Assembly: GCF_901709675.1 (NCBI RefSeq)
Contig: NC_051088.1
Span: forward strand, 4,613,664-4,677,663
Direction of reading: 5' to 3'
Source of the DNA: Syngnathus acus
Lineage: Eukaryota > Chordata > Actinopteri > Syngnathiformes > Syngnathidae
Length of the DNA: 64,000 nt
Shown here: positions 23,840-36,700 of the stretch, piece by piece
Position numbering within the stretch: position 1 is the first letter of the stretch
Layout of the letters: the number at the start of each line of letters is the position of its first letter
Program-made: the position numbers and the translations under genes
The notes under the pieces: model-generated
What the model saw: only the letters and a program-made list of their open reading frames with translations
Databases searched by the model: none
Told to the model about the DNA's origin: nothing

Positions 23840-24161
23840 CACAGGTATCAAACTCAAGGCCCCGTGGCCAGATCCGGCCCACCACATCATTTTATGTGGC
23901 CCACGAAGACAAATTGTGCATCAAATTTGTGTCATTACTAGAATTGCAAATTGTCTTCACTTTTAATATCTTTTTTTAATTTTTTATATTTGACCAGTTT
24001 TTACTCGTCTGATTTGAAAACGAGTTATTTGCCAGTTTGTTTTGTAGTTTTTACTGTTTATAATGAGGTGCTCATACATTTATTTAGGTTGACAGTCATA
24101 ATGGCCCTCCGAAAGAAGCTGACTACAATGCGGTCCGCGAAAAAAAAGTTTGACACCCCTG
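23840..24161. mobile_element. hAT-type MITE with 8-bp target duplication
   Basis: A 322-bp nonautonomous element bounded by perfect 8-bp duplications ATCTAGGA (23832-23839 and 24162-24169). Terminal inverted repeats CACAGGTATCAAAC and CAGGGGTGTCAAAC (right end reversed) agree at 11 of 14 positions. It has the typical 'GGCCCGTGG...CCAGATCCGGCCCACCACATC' body and no coding capacity. The 8-bp duplication is the hAT hallmark. Confidence 0.88.
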
Positions 24162-24349
24162 ATCTAGGATATGCCATAAGTGTTTTTTTTTTTAAAATCA
24201 CATTTTGTGTGGCCAGCATTAATTTCTAGTTCTGTGCCAATGCTTTTGGATATGTGGGCGTATGTTTTGTCATTTATTACCTTAAATAATAATAATACCT
24301 TACCTGAAATAAATTTTGTTTCTTCCTGTATTGGTGTCTGCCTCTCCCT

Positions 24350-24608
24350 AAAGGCCGCGAGTGTTATTGCCAAGGCGTGTTGCGTTCATGTACTCAAGAG
24401 TTGCCTCGTTCAAAAGGAAGCCGACGGATGGACGCTGTTCATTGTTGGCGTGACATTTCCAAAATAACCACCACAGATACATTTGATGAAATCGTGTTCA
24501 ATCGTGTTCAGCACATTGCGTTTCCTTATACCCGCGAGAAACATTTAGCGCTTCTTTTCTAAATTACTACTTACTTCCGTGCTGACTTAACTCCCGGATA
24601 CTGTGCGA
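24350..24608 (+). promoter_or_regulatory. Putative promoter region of acot7 first exon 1a
   Basis: Relatively CpG-containing sequence immediately upstream of the exon 1a start, with no TATA box in clear position. An in-frame stop (TAA, 24588-24590) precedes the ATG, so the 5' UTR must lie here. Promoter status is inferred from position. Confidence 0.35.
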
Positions 24609-24706
24609 ATGTCTTCGTTCTCACCATTGGACAGAGGACGTCCTCACCAGTATCATGTCTGTGATGAAGCCTCTCGAAGCCGCATCATCCCTTCAACTAT
24701 ATGCAG
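24609..24706 (+). CDS. acot7: acot7 alternative first coding exon 1a
   Basis: ATG at 24609-24611, followed by 32 codons plus two bases (MSSFSPLDRG...IIPSTIC-R), then a GTAGGA donor. It ends in phase 2, exactly what the common exon at 31295 needs. The joined sequence reads ...STICR|LMRPDDAN, matching the ...ICRIMRPDDAN junction of the mammalian cytosolic isoform. An in-frame TAA lies 18 nt upstream of the ATG. The product from this start is 353 residues. Mammalian ACOT7 is known to use several first exons. The exon is short and easy to miss; RNA evidence would settle it. Confidence 0.75.
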
Positions 24707-27700
24707 GTAGGATGTTTAATTGTGTTATGTTTATTACAACATGTTCGTCCTTTACTTCGCCATTCGGCGTGTGGATACATGCTCAGTGCATACAGGGAAC
24801 TCACGCATGCCCCGACCGCCGTCCATCCATCGCGAGACTTTACTCGCCGGCTTAATCTACTTTATCTGTTTTGCACGCATTCCATTTCCGTCTCCGTTAT
24901 CATTGTTGGTGACTGCGTCGAAATGTTTAGTTATGGCGTAGTGCATCAAACGGGATGTGTTAGTGGTTGATAAAGCATTTTTGTCGTCCTCGAGTCATAT
25001 AATCAAACACACCTTCCCGTCAAACACGTAGAATATGATGACAACCACGCAACATGATGCTTACGTCGTTATTGAACATGAAAATATGTATAGGTCAAAA
25101 GCTGGAGCAGAATGTGCATTTATGACTCGGCTTCATGTCCTAGCAGCACATCCTGCGTCGTTGTACACTTGTTCACCAACAGGGGGCGCAAAGTGCTACC
25201 CACCCACCACCACACTCCCTCACAGTCACACATCCGTGTTAAAGAGATCAATTGTTCTGCAAACACAATTTAAGAACATATTATGTATGTTCATTACTTC
25301 AAACAGTTATCAGGTGTCGTATGTACAATCACAAAATAAACTTAGTGACACTGCTTATAGCCTATCTGAAGACGTTAAATGGGAAGTCACTGTTTTGCTA
25401 CAAGAACGTCTGAGGAGCAAGCACGTTTGCATTTAGTGTCCTCCTACACCTAATTTTGTGATGTGTGTACTAATGACACATTGAACTCGAGGCTTACTCC
25501 TTGCCCCTTTCATCTTTTTTCGCTTTTTCTTCTGTTTTTGGGTAAAAATATATAATAATAAATGTGTACGTGCCTCTTTGTGTCTATGTGAGGGTCCATA
25601 TGCTGATACTGTTCGTACACATAATAGAGAAATATGCCATTTATTGATACTCCGTACATTTAAGCCTGGTCATGTTACCGTGGGCTGTCGAAGACGACTG
25701 GAAAGGCCAAACCCCGGTGCAACAATGGTGAAGCTTTTCATCATGGTACTGCTTATATTTATTTGAACATCACGTGGCAGTATTTGGTGTTTCAATAAGG
25801 CCTCAAGTAGTGGTTTGGTTCATTCTGAATATAAACATGATACACATTACATACATAAACAAGCAAAAAGAAGTTAAACTAAATTAGCACACCATGTGGG
25901 TGTGTATAGCCATTCATTTTCTGTACCACTTGTCCGCACCGGGGTCGCAGGTGTACTGGAGCCTATCCCAGCAGTAATCAGGCAGTAGGCAGGGGACACC
26001 CTGAACTGGTTGCCAGCCAATTGCTGCGCACACAGAGACGAACAACTATCCACGTTCGCACTCACACCTATGGGAAATTTGGAGTGCCCAATCAGCCTAC
26101 TGTGCATGTGTTTGGGATGTGGGAGGAAACCAAAGTGCCCGGAAAGAAACCCATGCAGGCACGGGGAGAAGATGCAAACTCCACACGAGGAGGGCCGGAG
26201 GTGGAATTGAACCGTCACCCTCTGAACTGTGAGGTGGATGTGCTAACAAATCCTCCTCAATGCTACCCTGAAAAAAACTTGTGTAGTATCATAAATAAAT
26301 AAAACTTCGTGTATAATAAATCAGATTCTGTTATTTTGGTAGTACAGATTAATTTATTGCTTCAGTTTTGTTAAGAAATTCTCAGGAAGAGGATCTTGAA
26401 AAAATAATGGCATATTAAATTCCAATCGCAATAATGGTGGGGTCACAATTTCATTATTTTGTAAAATTGCTCAGCAGTCGTTGAGATGAATAATTTTAAA
26501 TTATTTCCTTGATGCCTATTGCTGTTCTGCTTTTCTAACAAACAAATAGTGACATTTTTTGTCATCATGTGACTATGTAGAACAGGGGTGCCCAAACTTA
26601 TTCAGCTCGCGAGCTACTTTTGAAATGACCAAGTCACAAAAATCTACCCACTAAAAAAAAGATTAATTTTATGTATATACCGTATTGGCCCGAATATAAG
26701 ACGACCCCGATTATGACCCCAAGACTCAAGTTTGAAAAAAGACTTTGAACACCAAATTTAATTTTTATACAGAAAATAATTACATCTGAAACAAATGATT
26801 ATAACAATATATTCGAGAGAAAAAGCATGTTATTTTGCCTGATTCAAATCATGCAAAAACTGTCTAACACATCTTAATATCTGAATATTTAAATATGTAA
26901 ACTAAAGTGCAATCACATTTGTAAATAAATGGCTTCTGGTTTTTGAAATGTAAATCAAACAATCTACTGTGATAAAACAACAAAATTGCAATAACTGCAT
27001 TAACCATCAAAGTGAAGTCTAATTGTAACTGTAGTCTTGAAACAAATCTGAATGAGGAAAAACATTGCAATAAAATAATGCAAACTGCTACCGCTATTGT
27101 TGTAGAGCCTGAGGACTGTATAGGGGGTTGGCTCGGATGGTTATGCTCTTTTCGCCCCCGGGTGTCGGTCAGAACACAGGGCGGAAGACGTGGTTCAGTT
27201 TTGATTGCTTTACTGAATTATTGGCAAAATAATAATAATAAATAACCATAAATTAGATTTCAGCTCAGTGAACTAGTGGCAGAGTGTCCGCCCTGAGACT
27301 GGAAGGTTGTGGGTTCAAACCCCGGCCGGGACCCATTGCCTCCCTGCTTGGCACTCAGCATTAAGGGTTGGAATTGGGGGGTTAGATCACCAACTGATTC
27401 CCGAGCGCGGCACCGCTGCTGCTCACTGCTCCCCTCTCCCCCAGGGGATGGATTAAAATCACACAGGGATGGGTTAAATGCAGAAGACAAATTTCACCAC
27501 ACCCAGATGCGTGTGTGACGATCATTGGGACTTTAAAAAAAAAAATAATAAAATCACAATTTGGGTGCGTATTATATATGGGTACAGGCTTTTTTCCAGC
27601 ATCGACATGCCATTTTTAGGGTGCGTATTATACATGGGGGCGCATTATACATAGAAAACAAGGTATATATACACTACCGTTCAAAAGTTTGGGGTCACAA

Positions 27701-30700
27701 AATTGTTTGGGTGACCCCAAACTTTTGAACGGTAGTGTATATATTTATTTAGATAATTATTTATAGATTATATATATAATCTTCTGTGTAAAAAATCTTA
27801 TAATATATATGTATACTTATATTCATAGATTATATATAATCTTATACAAATATAAGATATAATTTATAATATTTAATTCATAATATTTTATTATAATAAT
27901 ATTTACACTACCGTTCAAAAGTTTGGGGTCACCCAAACAATTTTGTGACCCCAAACTATATATATATATATATTATATAATATTCTTCTCGGTTGTCCAA
28001 ATCAAACCTTTTAAAATCCAATTAAAATTAAATGTGAGTGATAATGACTTACCGTAATTTTCGGACTATAAGTCGCGTTTTTTTTCATAGTTTGGGTGGG
28101 GGGGCGAGTTATACTCAGGAGCGACTTATATATGTTTTTTTTCACAAGTTTTTACTTGATCATTAACACATCACTTACTTACAAGTATAGTTGACCACTT
28201 CACATGTTATTTTTAGTATAGTTGATCACTTCACATGCTTTGATATCTTTATCTTGAACATATTCAAAACATGAGAAATAGAGAGAAAAAATCAAAAAAA
28301 GTAATTAACACTTTAAAGCGCCATATCCTCTGGACATGTCCTCTGTCACCAGGATGACATTAAGGACGAGAAATTTGATCGATGGATTTAATGATTTGGA
28401 GTGACACAAATGGTTTGATAATATTGTTGTTTATGTGATAGTTATTTAAAATATAGTTTATATATCGTTGTGTGGGCCTGTGGAATAATTTGAACTGCGG
28501 CGCGGCACACGGCATTGTTGACAAAGGACGATAAAAGATGAGAAATTTGATCGATGGATTTAATGATTTAGAGTGACACAAATGGTTTGATAATATTGTT
28601 GTTTATGTGATAGTTATTTAAAATATAGTTTATATATCGTTGTATGGGCCTGTGGAATAATTTGAACTGCGGCGCGGCACACGGCATTGTTGACAAAGGA
28701 CGATCGATGGATTTAATGAATTGGAGTGACACAGATGGTTTTATAAACGTGTTATTTATGTAATAGTTTTTTTTAAATAACTGAATGTTACATCAGGCCC
28801 GTTCTCAGCTCCTCGTTTGTATTTGTCACGTTAGCATACCGTATCGTTTAGCCTGTTGTTGCTCGTTCATGTCTGTTCTTGGTGTTGGATTTTGTCGAAT
28901 AAATTGCCCCCCAAAATGCGACTTATACTCCGGAGCGACTTATATATGTTTTTTTTCACATTTTTGGGCATTCTATGGCTGGTGCGACTTATACTCCGGT
29001 GCGACTTATAGTCCGAAAATTACGGTACTTGTTTGCTGTTCTCATCAAGTGTTCAGATCAGATCAGATCAGGCTCAGGCAGGCAGGCAGGCAGGTGCATC
29101 CAGGGCGGTCCTGGCTTCATCCAGGTGTAACCAAGGCGGTCCTGGCTTCGTCCCGCGCATCCAAGGCGGTCCTGGCTTCGTCCAGGCAGTCTCGGCGTCG
29201 TCTAGGCGCACTCGAGGCGGTCCCGGCGTCGTCCAGGCGCACCCGAGGCGGTCCCGGCGTCGTCCAGGTGCATCCAAGGCGGTCCTGGCTTCGTTCAGGC
29301 GCATCCAAGGCAGTCCTGGCTTTGTCTAGGCAGTCCTGGCTTCATCCAGGCACATCCAAGCGCATCCAAGGCGGTACTGGCTTTGTCCTGGCAGTCTGGC
29401 TTCGTCCAGGCACATCCAAGGCGTTCCTGGCTACGTCCAGGCGCATCCAAGGCAGTCCAGGCGCATCCAAGGCGGTCCCAGTGTCGTCCTGACGCATCCA
29501 AGGCAAGTCCTGGCTTTGTCCAGGCGCATACAAGGCAGCCCTGGCTTCGTCCAGGCGCATCCAAGGCAGTCCTGGCTTTGTCCAGGCAGTCCTGGCTTCG
29601 TCCAGGCACATCCAAGGTGTTCCTGGCTTCGTCCAGGCGCATTCAAGGCAGTCCAGGCACATCCAAGGCGCATCCAAGGCGGTCCCGGCGTCGTCCAGAT
29701 GCATCCAAGTCAGTCCTGGCTTTGTCCAGGCGCATCCAAGGCAGCCCTGGCTTTGACCAGGCGCATCCAAGGCAGTCCTTGCTTCGTCCAGGCGCATCCA
29801 AGGCAGTCCTGGCGCCGTCCAGGTGCATCCAAGGCAGTCCAGGCGCATCCAAGGCGGTCCAGGCGCATCCAAGGCAGTCCCGGCGTCATCCAGGCGCATC
29901 GTAGGCGGTCCCGTGAATTGCTAGATGACGTTGACAGCGAATATGCCGATCTCCTGCTGCACAACAAAGTTCGCTGGCTATCCAGGGGCGACGTTTTGCG
30001 TCGCTTTTTTGCTTTGTATTTGTAGCCCACTTAATTATTTTAATAGTAGGCATACAGCTCATGTATTGACAGTCTATGTTGCCTTATAAAAAGCTTTTAG
30101 ATTTTTGCGGCTCCATACAGGTATGTTTTTTTGGGGGGGGTTGAATATGGCTCTTTGAACATTTTGGGTTGCCGACCCCTGGCTTAGACAGACAACTCAG
30201 AGATTAGTTTCTTGGCAGAAGCAATCAAGATTCCTGAGATTCCCTTGTCAACCAGGGCACACGACACTGACGGTGAGTCGCTCTAGTGTCAGCTTGGTAT
30301 CTTATCACCTCATCAGCGGGCGGGCTCTTATCCAGTTAGACCGGTCGAGATGGCGACTTAGTGACATCAAGCCTTTAAATCCCAAACCTGGATGCAGAAA
30401 GCATCTAAAAGTCATGTAAGTGGCTTAGAGAAAGACAAAGCGAGAGAGGGTCAGGTTTGGAAGATGCGCTGCTTCAGGCCTCCGAGAAAGTTTGTACCTT
30501 GTGAAGTGGAGACGGCAAATTCCAAACATGACCTCTGCAGGTATTCTTCACTGTTCTTTGTTTATAATAACGTATTTGATTGCAGTGTGACCTTTATATC
30601 TTACGAGGGAGCACATTTGTAAAGTATCTTTTCTAAATGAAAGGTCATTTCATGGAAATGTCAGCATTGTGATAAGCTCCTCTGTTCCCGATGCCGGAGC

Positions 30701-33700
30701 ATTTGTTATTGTGACTAACTATGAGTCATTTTGTCCTCAGTCATTCATAAAAAACAAGGACCAGTCAGTGTGATGGTAAATGTGACTCATCATCGTGTAA
30801 AGATTTGAACTTTCTTGTTTCTATGACTTGTTCGAAGGCCAGCACTTGTGGTTTGACATCTGAGACATCTGACTGCAAAATGACTCAGAAAACAAATAGA
30901 CCCATGTAACTACTTGCTTGGGATCATTACAAAGACACAATAAATAAATGTATTGGGTGACGACAGACTGTAATATTTTTTCTTCTTCTGCTAAACCTTT
31001 AGCATACAGCTTGGTTTGTTATTGTGCATCACATCAGGTATGTTGACTGCTAGCTTTCAACATCATTCACATCCTATAGGGTTTCTTGTGACTTTGTTTT
31101 TCCTGTCAGCATCACATTGTCTTTCCCTCTCAAACTTGTCTCTAATGCAACATACCAGTCAAAGGAATACCAAGCAGAACATTTTTGCAAGTGAAACCAA
31201 ATGTGAACGATCAATTGTCGAATTAGAGTAAATCGCGCAGAAGACTGCCCTTACTGGCCACCATCTGTGCTAATCCCTTTCTTTTTTACTGCAGGCTCAT
31301 GCGGCCAGATGATGCCAACATTGTGGGTAACGTGCACGGTGGCAACATCCTGAAGATGATTGAGGAGGCAGGATGCATTATTAGCACGCGACACTGCAAC
31401 ACACAGAATGAGGTGAGAGTTACAACCATATCGACTTACTTTAGTTTAAGTGTGCACTACAATGTAGGAAAATGAAGCTTCAAATTTGCTTCATGAACCA
31501 GTAGTTATCTTTTGACTCCTCTAAATGAGACTCTGTATTCAAGTTTGGTCTAAAAGGACATTGACTTGCCATGTCTTAAATCCCTTTATTTAAACCAACA
31601 GCCTCTTCAACCTTTGGAATATTTCCAGTCCAATCTGTACATTATATAAAATTTCAATTAAAAATGTCATACAAGTATAAAATGAAATCAAGCTGGTAAG
31701 TAGTGGCTGGTGCTAAAGCAGTCTATATTGCACATGTTCACTCTGAATGCCTTCTTTAAGCAGCACATACAGATGGAGAGAACACCAGCCAGATAATTTG
31801 CAAGGCAAAGCCTTTTGACCCCAAGATCTGCTTGAATGCTTTTGATGCAATGGCAATAGAACAAAAACAGGAGGTTGAAATAAAAACTTTTACAACATGG
31901 AACAGAAGCAACAGTTCAGCTAAGTCATTGACATGAATAAAGGCCGTCAACAGTGACTGTTGATAATTAGCATAGTCTACCTTTCACCCATTGAAGCACT
32001 TCTGTTTTGATTGACATCATTGGATCTTGTCTTGCCTTCAACAACATTCTGATGATGTCTTACATTTCAGCCTCTCTTCAAATATGACATGCAAATACTG
32101 CTTCACTGAACACATGTTAACGCACACTGTATTTAATTATTTAGACCGGTCTAATGAATTAGTTCAGCACTATATGTCAAACCCATTTCATGTATTGTAA
32201 TGCAATGCTCGTCTGACTCAGTTCACAATTTTGTAAAAAATCTCGCAAATAATTATCATCAAACAGTACAGAAAACACTGCATTTGTTTATTTTCTGGAA
32301 TCGCAACTTTGAAAGGAGCTCTAAGATATCACACGATACATCTTCAGACATCGTGGTACCTTGCTTGTCTGATCAATGCAGTTGTTAAATCTTAACTATG
32401 CTTGCTTTGCTTCAAATGTTAATCAATGATAATGTTGCGCTGCACTGCCTTCCACAGGACCGCTGCGTGGCTGTTTTGGTTCGTGTGGAGAAGACTGAGT
32501 TCTTGTACCCCTTGTTCATCGGGGAGGTTGCCCACGCCTCGGCTGAGATCACATACACCTCGCAACACTCGCTGGAAGTGCAGGTCAAAGTCATGGGAGA
32601 AAATATCCTCACAGGTAACTTGCCAAGATTAGATTACATCATTCACATGTAGTCCCGCCGGGTGAGTGACCTGCTGCCACTCACCAGTGTTAACCTTTTG
32701 CCTAGTTTTTTCCCTCTTCTTCCGGCGAGAATATGAAGAATGTCAACCATTCATGTGTGCAGGCATTCACTGATAAGCATAATTCAAACACACCTAGGTA
32801 TACACACGCATGTCCAAATTTAAGTTACAGTATGCACAATGCAATACAGTTGAAACATTGGTAATCCACTTAAAAAAAACTCTACTTCAACAATGATTCA
32901 ATTAAAATTTCTTAGATGTGATAAACAAACTTCACCTTTATAAATATTTAAAACAAACCAATAAAATACAAATGAATTTAAATGTTAAATATGCACAATT
33001 GCACTGTGGAGCGGGAGCCAACGTACCACGAGTGGTACGAGTGGTACCACACTTAGGTCACTCGATGTGCCCACTCAGCCATGTAAATGGCAAAAAAGTG
33101 CTTGACAGCACTTCTGTCTGGGCCGAGAGCTCACAGATAAATGCAATAGGAATTGAAATTGAAGTTTGGCGTGCACAGAATTTTGCAATAGGAATGGCAA
33201 AAATGCTTTTTTTAATTGAACATACACATTAAAAATAAAGGAACTAGCACCTTTTAATATCAATGAGTTCTTGTACCCCTTAAAATACAATAATTCTATC
33301 CGTCCGTTCGTCCATCCATACATTTTCTGAACCATTTTTTTTGGTCGTGAGGATCGTGGGCATGCTGGAGCCCATCCTGGTAGTCTTTGGGCGGAACACT
33401 GAACTGGTCACCTGCCAATCGCAGACACTGATTCTAATTAATCCAAATAGTGTAATTCTGAAGCCAAACTACGCAATACGTATAGGCCTATTATACAGTA
33501 CAGTTAAGTGTAGTGTAACATTTCTCCTGTTTGATCAGTAGAGGGCAGTACACACGTATGCACCCATGCTCATGCACACAGATTTCCTTTTGTATGATGT
33601 AGGTTTACTTTATATTTATGAATGTTTTCTGATTATTTAATTGCAGTGTAGATGCTGTTGCATTACACTACCCTGTTTGTTTTACTTTTAATGAGTTTAG

Positions 33701-36700
33701 ATTTGTGACAAACAGCTACAATGATGAATGCAAGGCCCGAAGACTGAATGGAAGAAGATTGAGTGAGGGTTGGAAAAGAAGGAGAAGGATGAAGGAGGTG
33801 TGAGAAACAAGAAGTATCCCCTAGACAGCTGTTGCCCTAGCAACAGGCTTGTACTCGTTGGTTGGCTGGTTGCTGGGTTTGAAGCAGATAGACACGCATG
33901 CATTGGTGATATGAGATGACGAGCGGAGAACATCATACATTCATCACTTGTCAAAAACAGGTGTGCCGTATAGTCCATTTCTGCCAGTGCATTGCATCGA
34001 AGCAATCATTGAACTCCAACTCACAAAAGGACCGCCATTAAGAGTACTACTCCAGTGAGAGGTTAACATGGCACACGTTGAGATGTGGAAATCTGGAACG
34101 CTGGGGCCTGTGCATGACAGTGGCCTCAAACCAACCATAAACATTGCGCATACACTACCGTTCAAAGGTTTGGGGTCACTTAGAAATTTCTATTTTTCAA
34201 TGAGGATAACATTAAACTAATCAGGAATACACTGAGAAAGTGTTCAAATGCTCCATTGTGTTTGCTATTTGTGTTAGAAGGCTAATGGATGAGTAGATAA
34301 CCTTTGAAAGCCCTTGTGTAATTATGTTAGTTTTCATGTAAAACACTAAATTGTCTAGGAGACTCCTGAATCTGATATTCAACCTTCGAATGAACCCTCC
34401 TCCAGCACCCCTAAATAGACCTTGTCAGGGACGCTGAGGAGTGCGATTCGTCTGTAGTTGGAACACACCCTCGGGTAGGGGGACACCACCTTGTTCTGCC
34501 AATCCATAGACACTGTCCCCAATGTCCACGCGATGTTGTAGAGCATGGCATGTCAACCGATGGTCCGCGGCCCTGTAGTGGTCCCTGGCGGTATTGCAGT
34601 TGGTCTGCAAAATTGGAAATGGAAAATAATGACATTTTTAAAAATAGAATTGATTTATTATTTATACTTGCTTTATTTTCCAGCTAATTTTGTGAATCAT
34701 TTACCCATCCAAATTATGTCAAATGTAGCTGAGATTCCCAAAATAAACATACAGATAGAAATGAATAGTCTGCATAGGTCTATCCTCCTTGGGTGCAAAA
34801 CAAAATAATATTCCGCCAAAACAGTGGTCCCCAAGTTGCTTCTTGGTTATAATGGTGGTACCTTGGACAAAACCAGTTGAAAACCCCTGTTGTAGAGTCA
34901 TGTCAGCCAGGACAGCCCCACAACATCCAGAGCCTTTAGAAACTCTCATCCACCTCCGGGATTCTGCTACCGAGCGCTTTGAAACCACCTCTGTAGCTTC
35001 AGCACCAGAGGAGAGTCCCCAAGCTCTGCTTCCTCAATGGAAGGCGTGTTGGTGCAATTGAGACATCGTAATACAGTGAATATAACATTCAATGTGGAAA
35101 TCCCAACATTTTTTAGTCTTTAAGGCATCTTATGGTGACAATATCTCAGTTATAATCATAGTTGAAATTCAAAAGTAAGATGAATTTTCACTCAAGTTTT
35201 CATTTTTACATGTAAACCACATATGCATTTCATTAGTTTTAAGTTAAAATGTCAGTTTCACAATCATTTTGGTAGCATGATGTCTTGTAATAAGGAAACC
35301 AGCTATGTCTATGACATTGCCATGGCAACACCCGCTCACCACAGTTGTGTTTGAAAATATTTGTGGACTGGCCAGGAGACGCCTCACAAGTTCGTGCAAT
35401 AGCATCTGAGGTTCCGTTTCGAGTTGTGTGCAATGATTGTATCCTGAATTAAATGCTGCTCAAAAGAGTTCCTACTTATTAACTTGGATTTATGTTTTTA
35501 AATGGTCTAAGTGCTCAATTCACAAAGCAAACACATCACTTGCACACAGCCCAATTTGACCTCGTTAGCTCCAAACAAAAATTTTGAGATTTCTCAGAAA
35601 TCTTGAATGCAGCGTTTGACCTCGAAACAATTGTGCTTCAAGTGAAATTGTATACTATTCAGGTAGTTTCAGTGTTGCAAAACTAGTACAGAGTACTCAT
35701 TCTTAGAATTTTGGATTGTGCAACATCATGTAACATGGGCATACATATGTGTGCAGTTGGTACACGGCTCATATCTACGGCATACTGTACATATGTGCAT
35801 CTCTGTGCATGTGTGTTTGTATCAGTGTTTGGCCCTTTAAAAGGTTCCTGCAGGGCCGAGGGGGAAGAGAAGATAACGGGAGCAGACATTATTTGCTTCT
35901 GTCATGTCGGCTTAGCATCAGGTCCCCCACACTGTGGTCTAGTCACACATGGATGCCAAGTGGGTGTACCTGAACACATCACACACACACACGCACGCAC
36001 GCACGCACGCACGCACGCACACACAAGGACGCACATATACACGCATAGAAATCAAAAAGATGTCCCACATCTAGAGAGAGGACCTTTCCCATTAGTGTCT
36101 TGAATATTCAAACAACACTTTGATAGGAAATATTGTGTATAGTCTCTTTTTAAGGTTTATTACTTTGCTTCATGTAAATCACTTTGCTTGTGCAATATCT
36201 GTACATATATACATTCAAATATGCATTAGATTAGGCTCTATGGTTGCATGTATTATGTGTTATTACGTGTGGTGGAGGAGGCAGGCACCCAGGTTCCACA
36301 GTCAGTCAGGCAGGATCTCATCAGGCAGGCCTCAGTCACGGCCCCCCAGGGGGAGCCTGCCTACTGTGGGCACAAGCCGTGATGATTGTCCCCGCTGTGC
36401 ACAACGCACATGCGCACTAACAGATGCGCAGTTACACACTCATGCGCACAAATTTGCAAGTGCGCACATACAGTAATGGCACATACTCTGTAAAATAACC
36501 AAGTCTCACATTCTGAATTACACATAGGTACAACAAACGTGGTCTCCACAACACACCCAATCAGGCTTTTGATCACCATTCACCAATGACAGCACACAAT
36601 CGGTATGCACAAACACTGGGGGGTAATAATGCTGACATCACATGCACACTCAGGCATGCATTTGCATAAACACTGTATACACAAATCGTAACCCCCCTCT

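Noticed and set aside
24655-24855. Frame starting MSVMKPLEAASS at the acot7 exon 1a site
   Set aside because: It overlaps exon 1a in another frame. Its splice phase (1) does not fit the common exon, whereas the frame from ATG 24609 (phase 2) does.
25035-25436. 133-codon plus-strand frame in the acot7 first intron
   Set aside because: No recognisable domain, no splice or promoter context, and composition like the surrounding intron.
27312-27322. tRNA-gene-like B box GGTTCAAACCC
   Set aside because: Belongs to a tRNA-derived SINE; a cloverleaf cannot be completed around it.
28785-29492. Open frame of 235 codons, with others of 115-185 codons on both strands to 30030
   Set aside because: Produced by the 31-bp minisatellite, whose unit has few stops and is out of phase with 3. 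Overlapping frames on both strands show no protein family.
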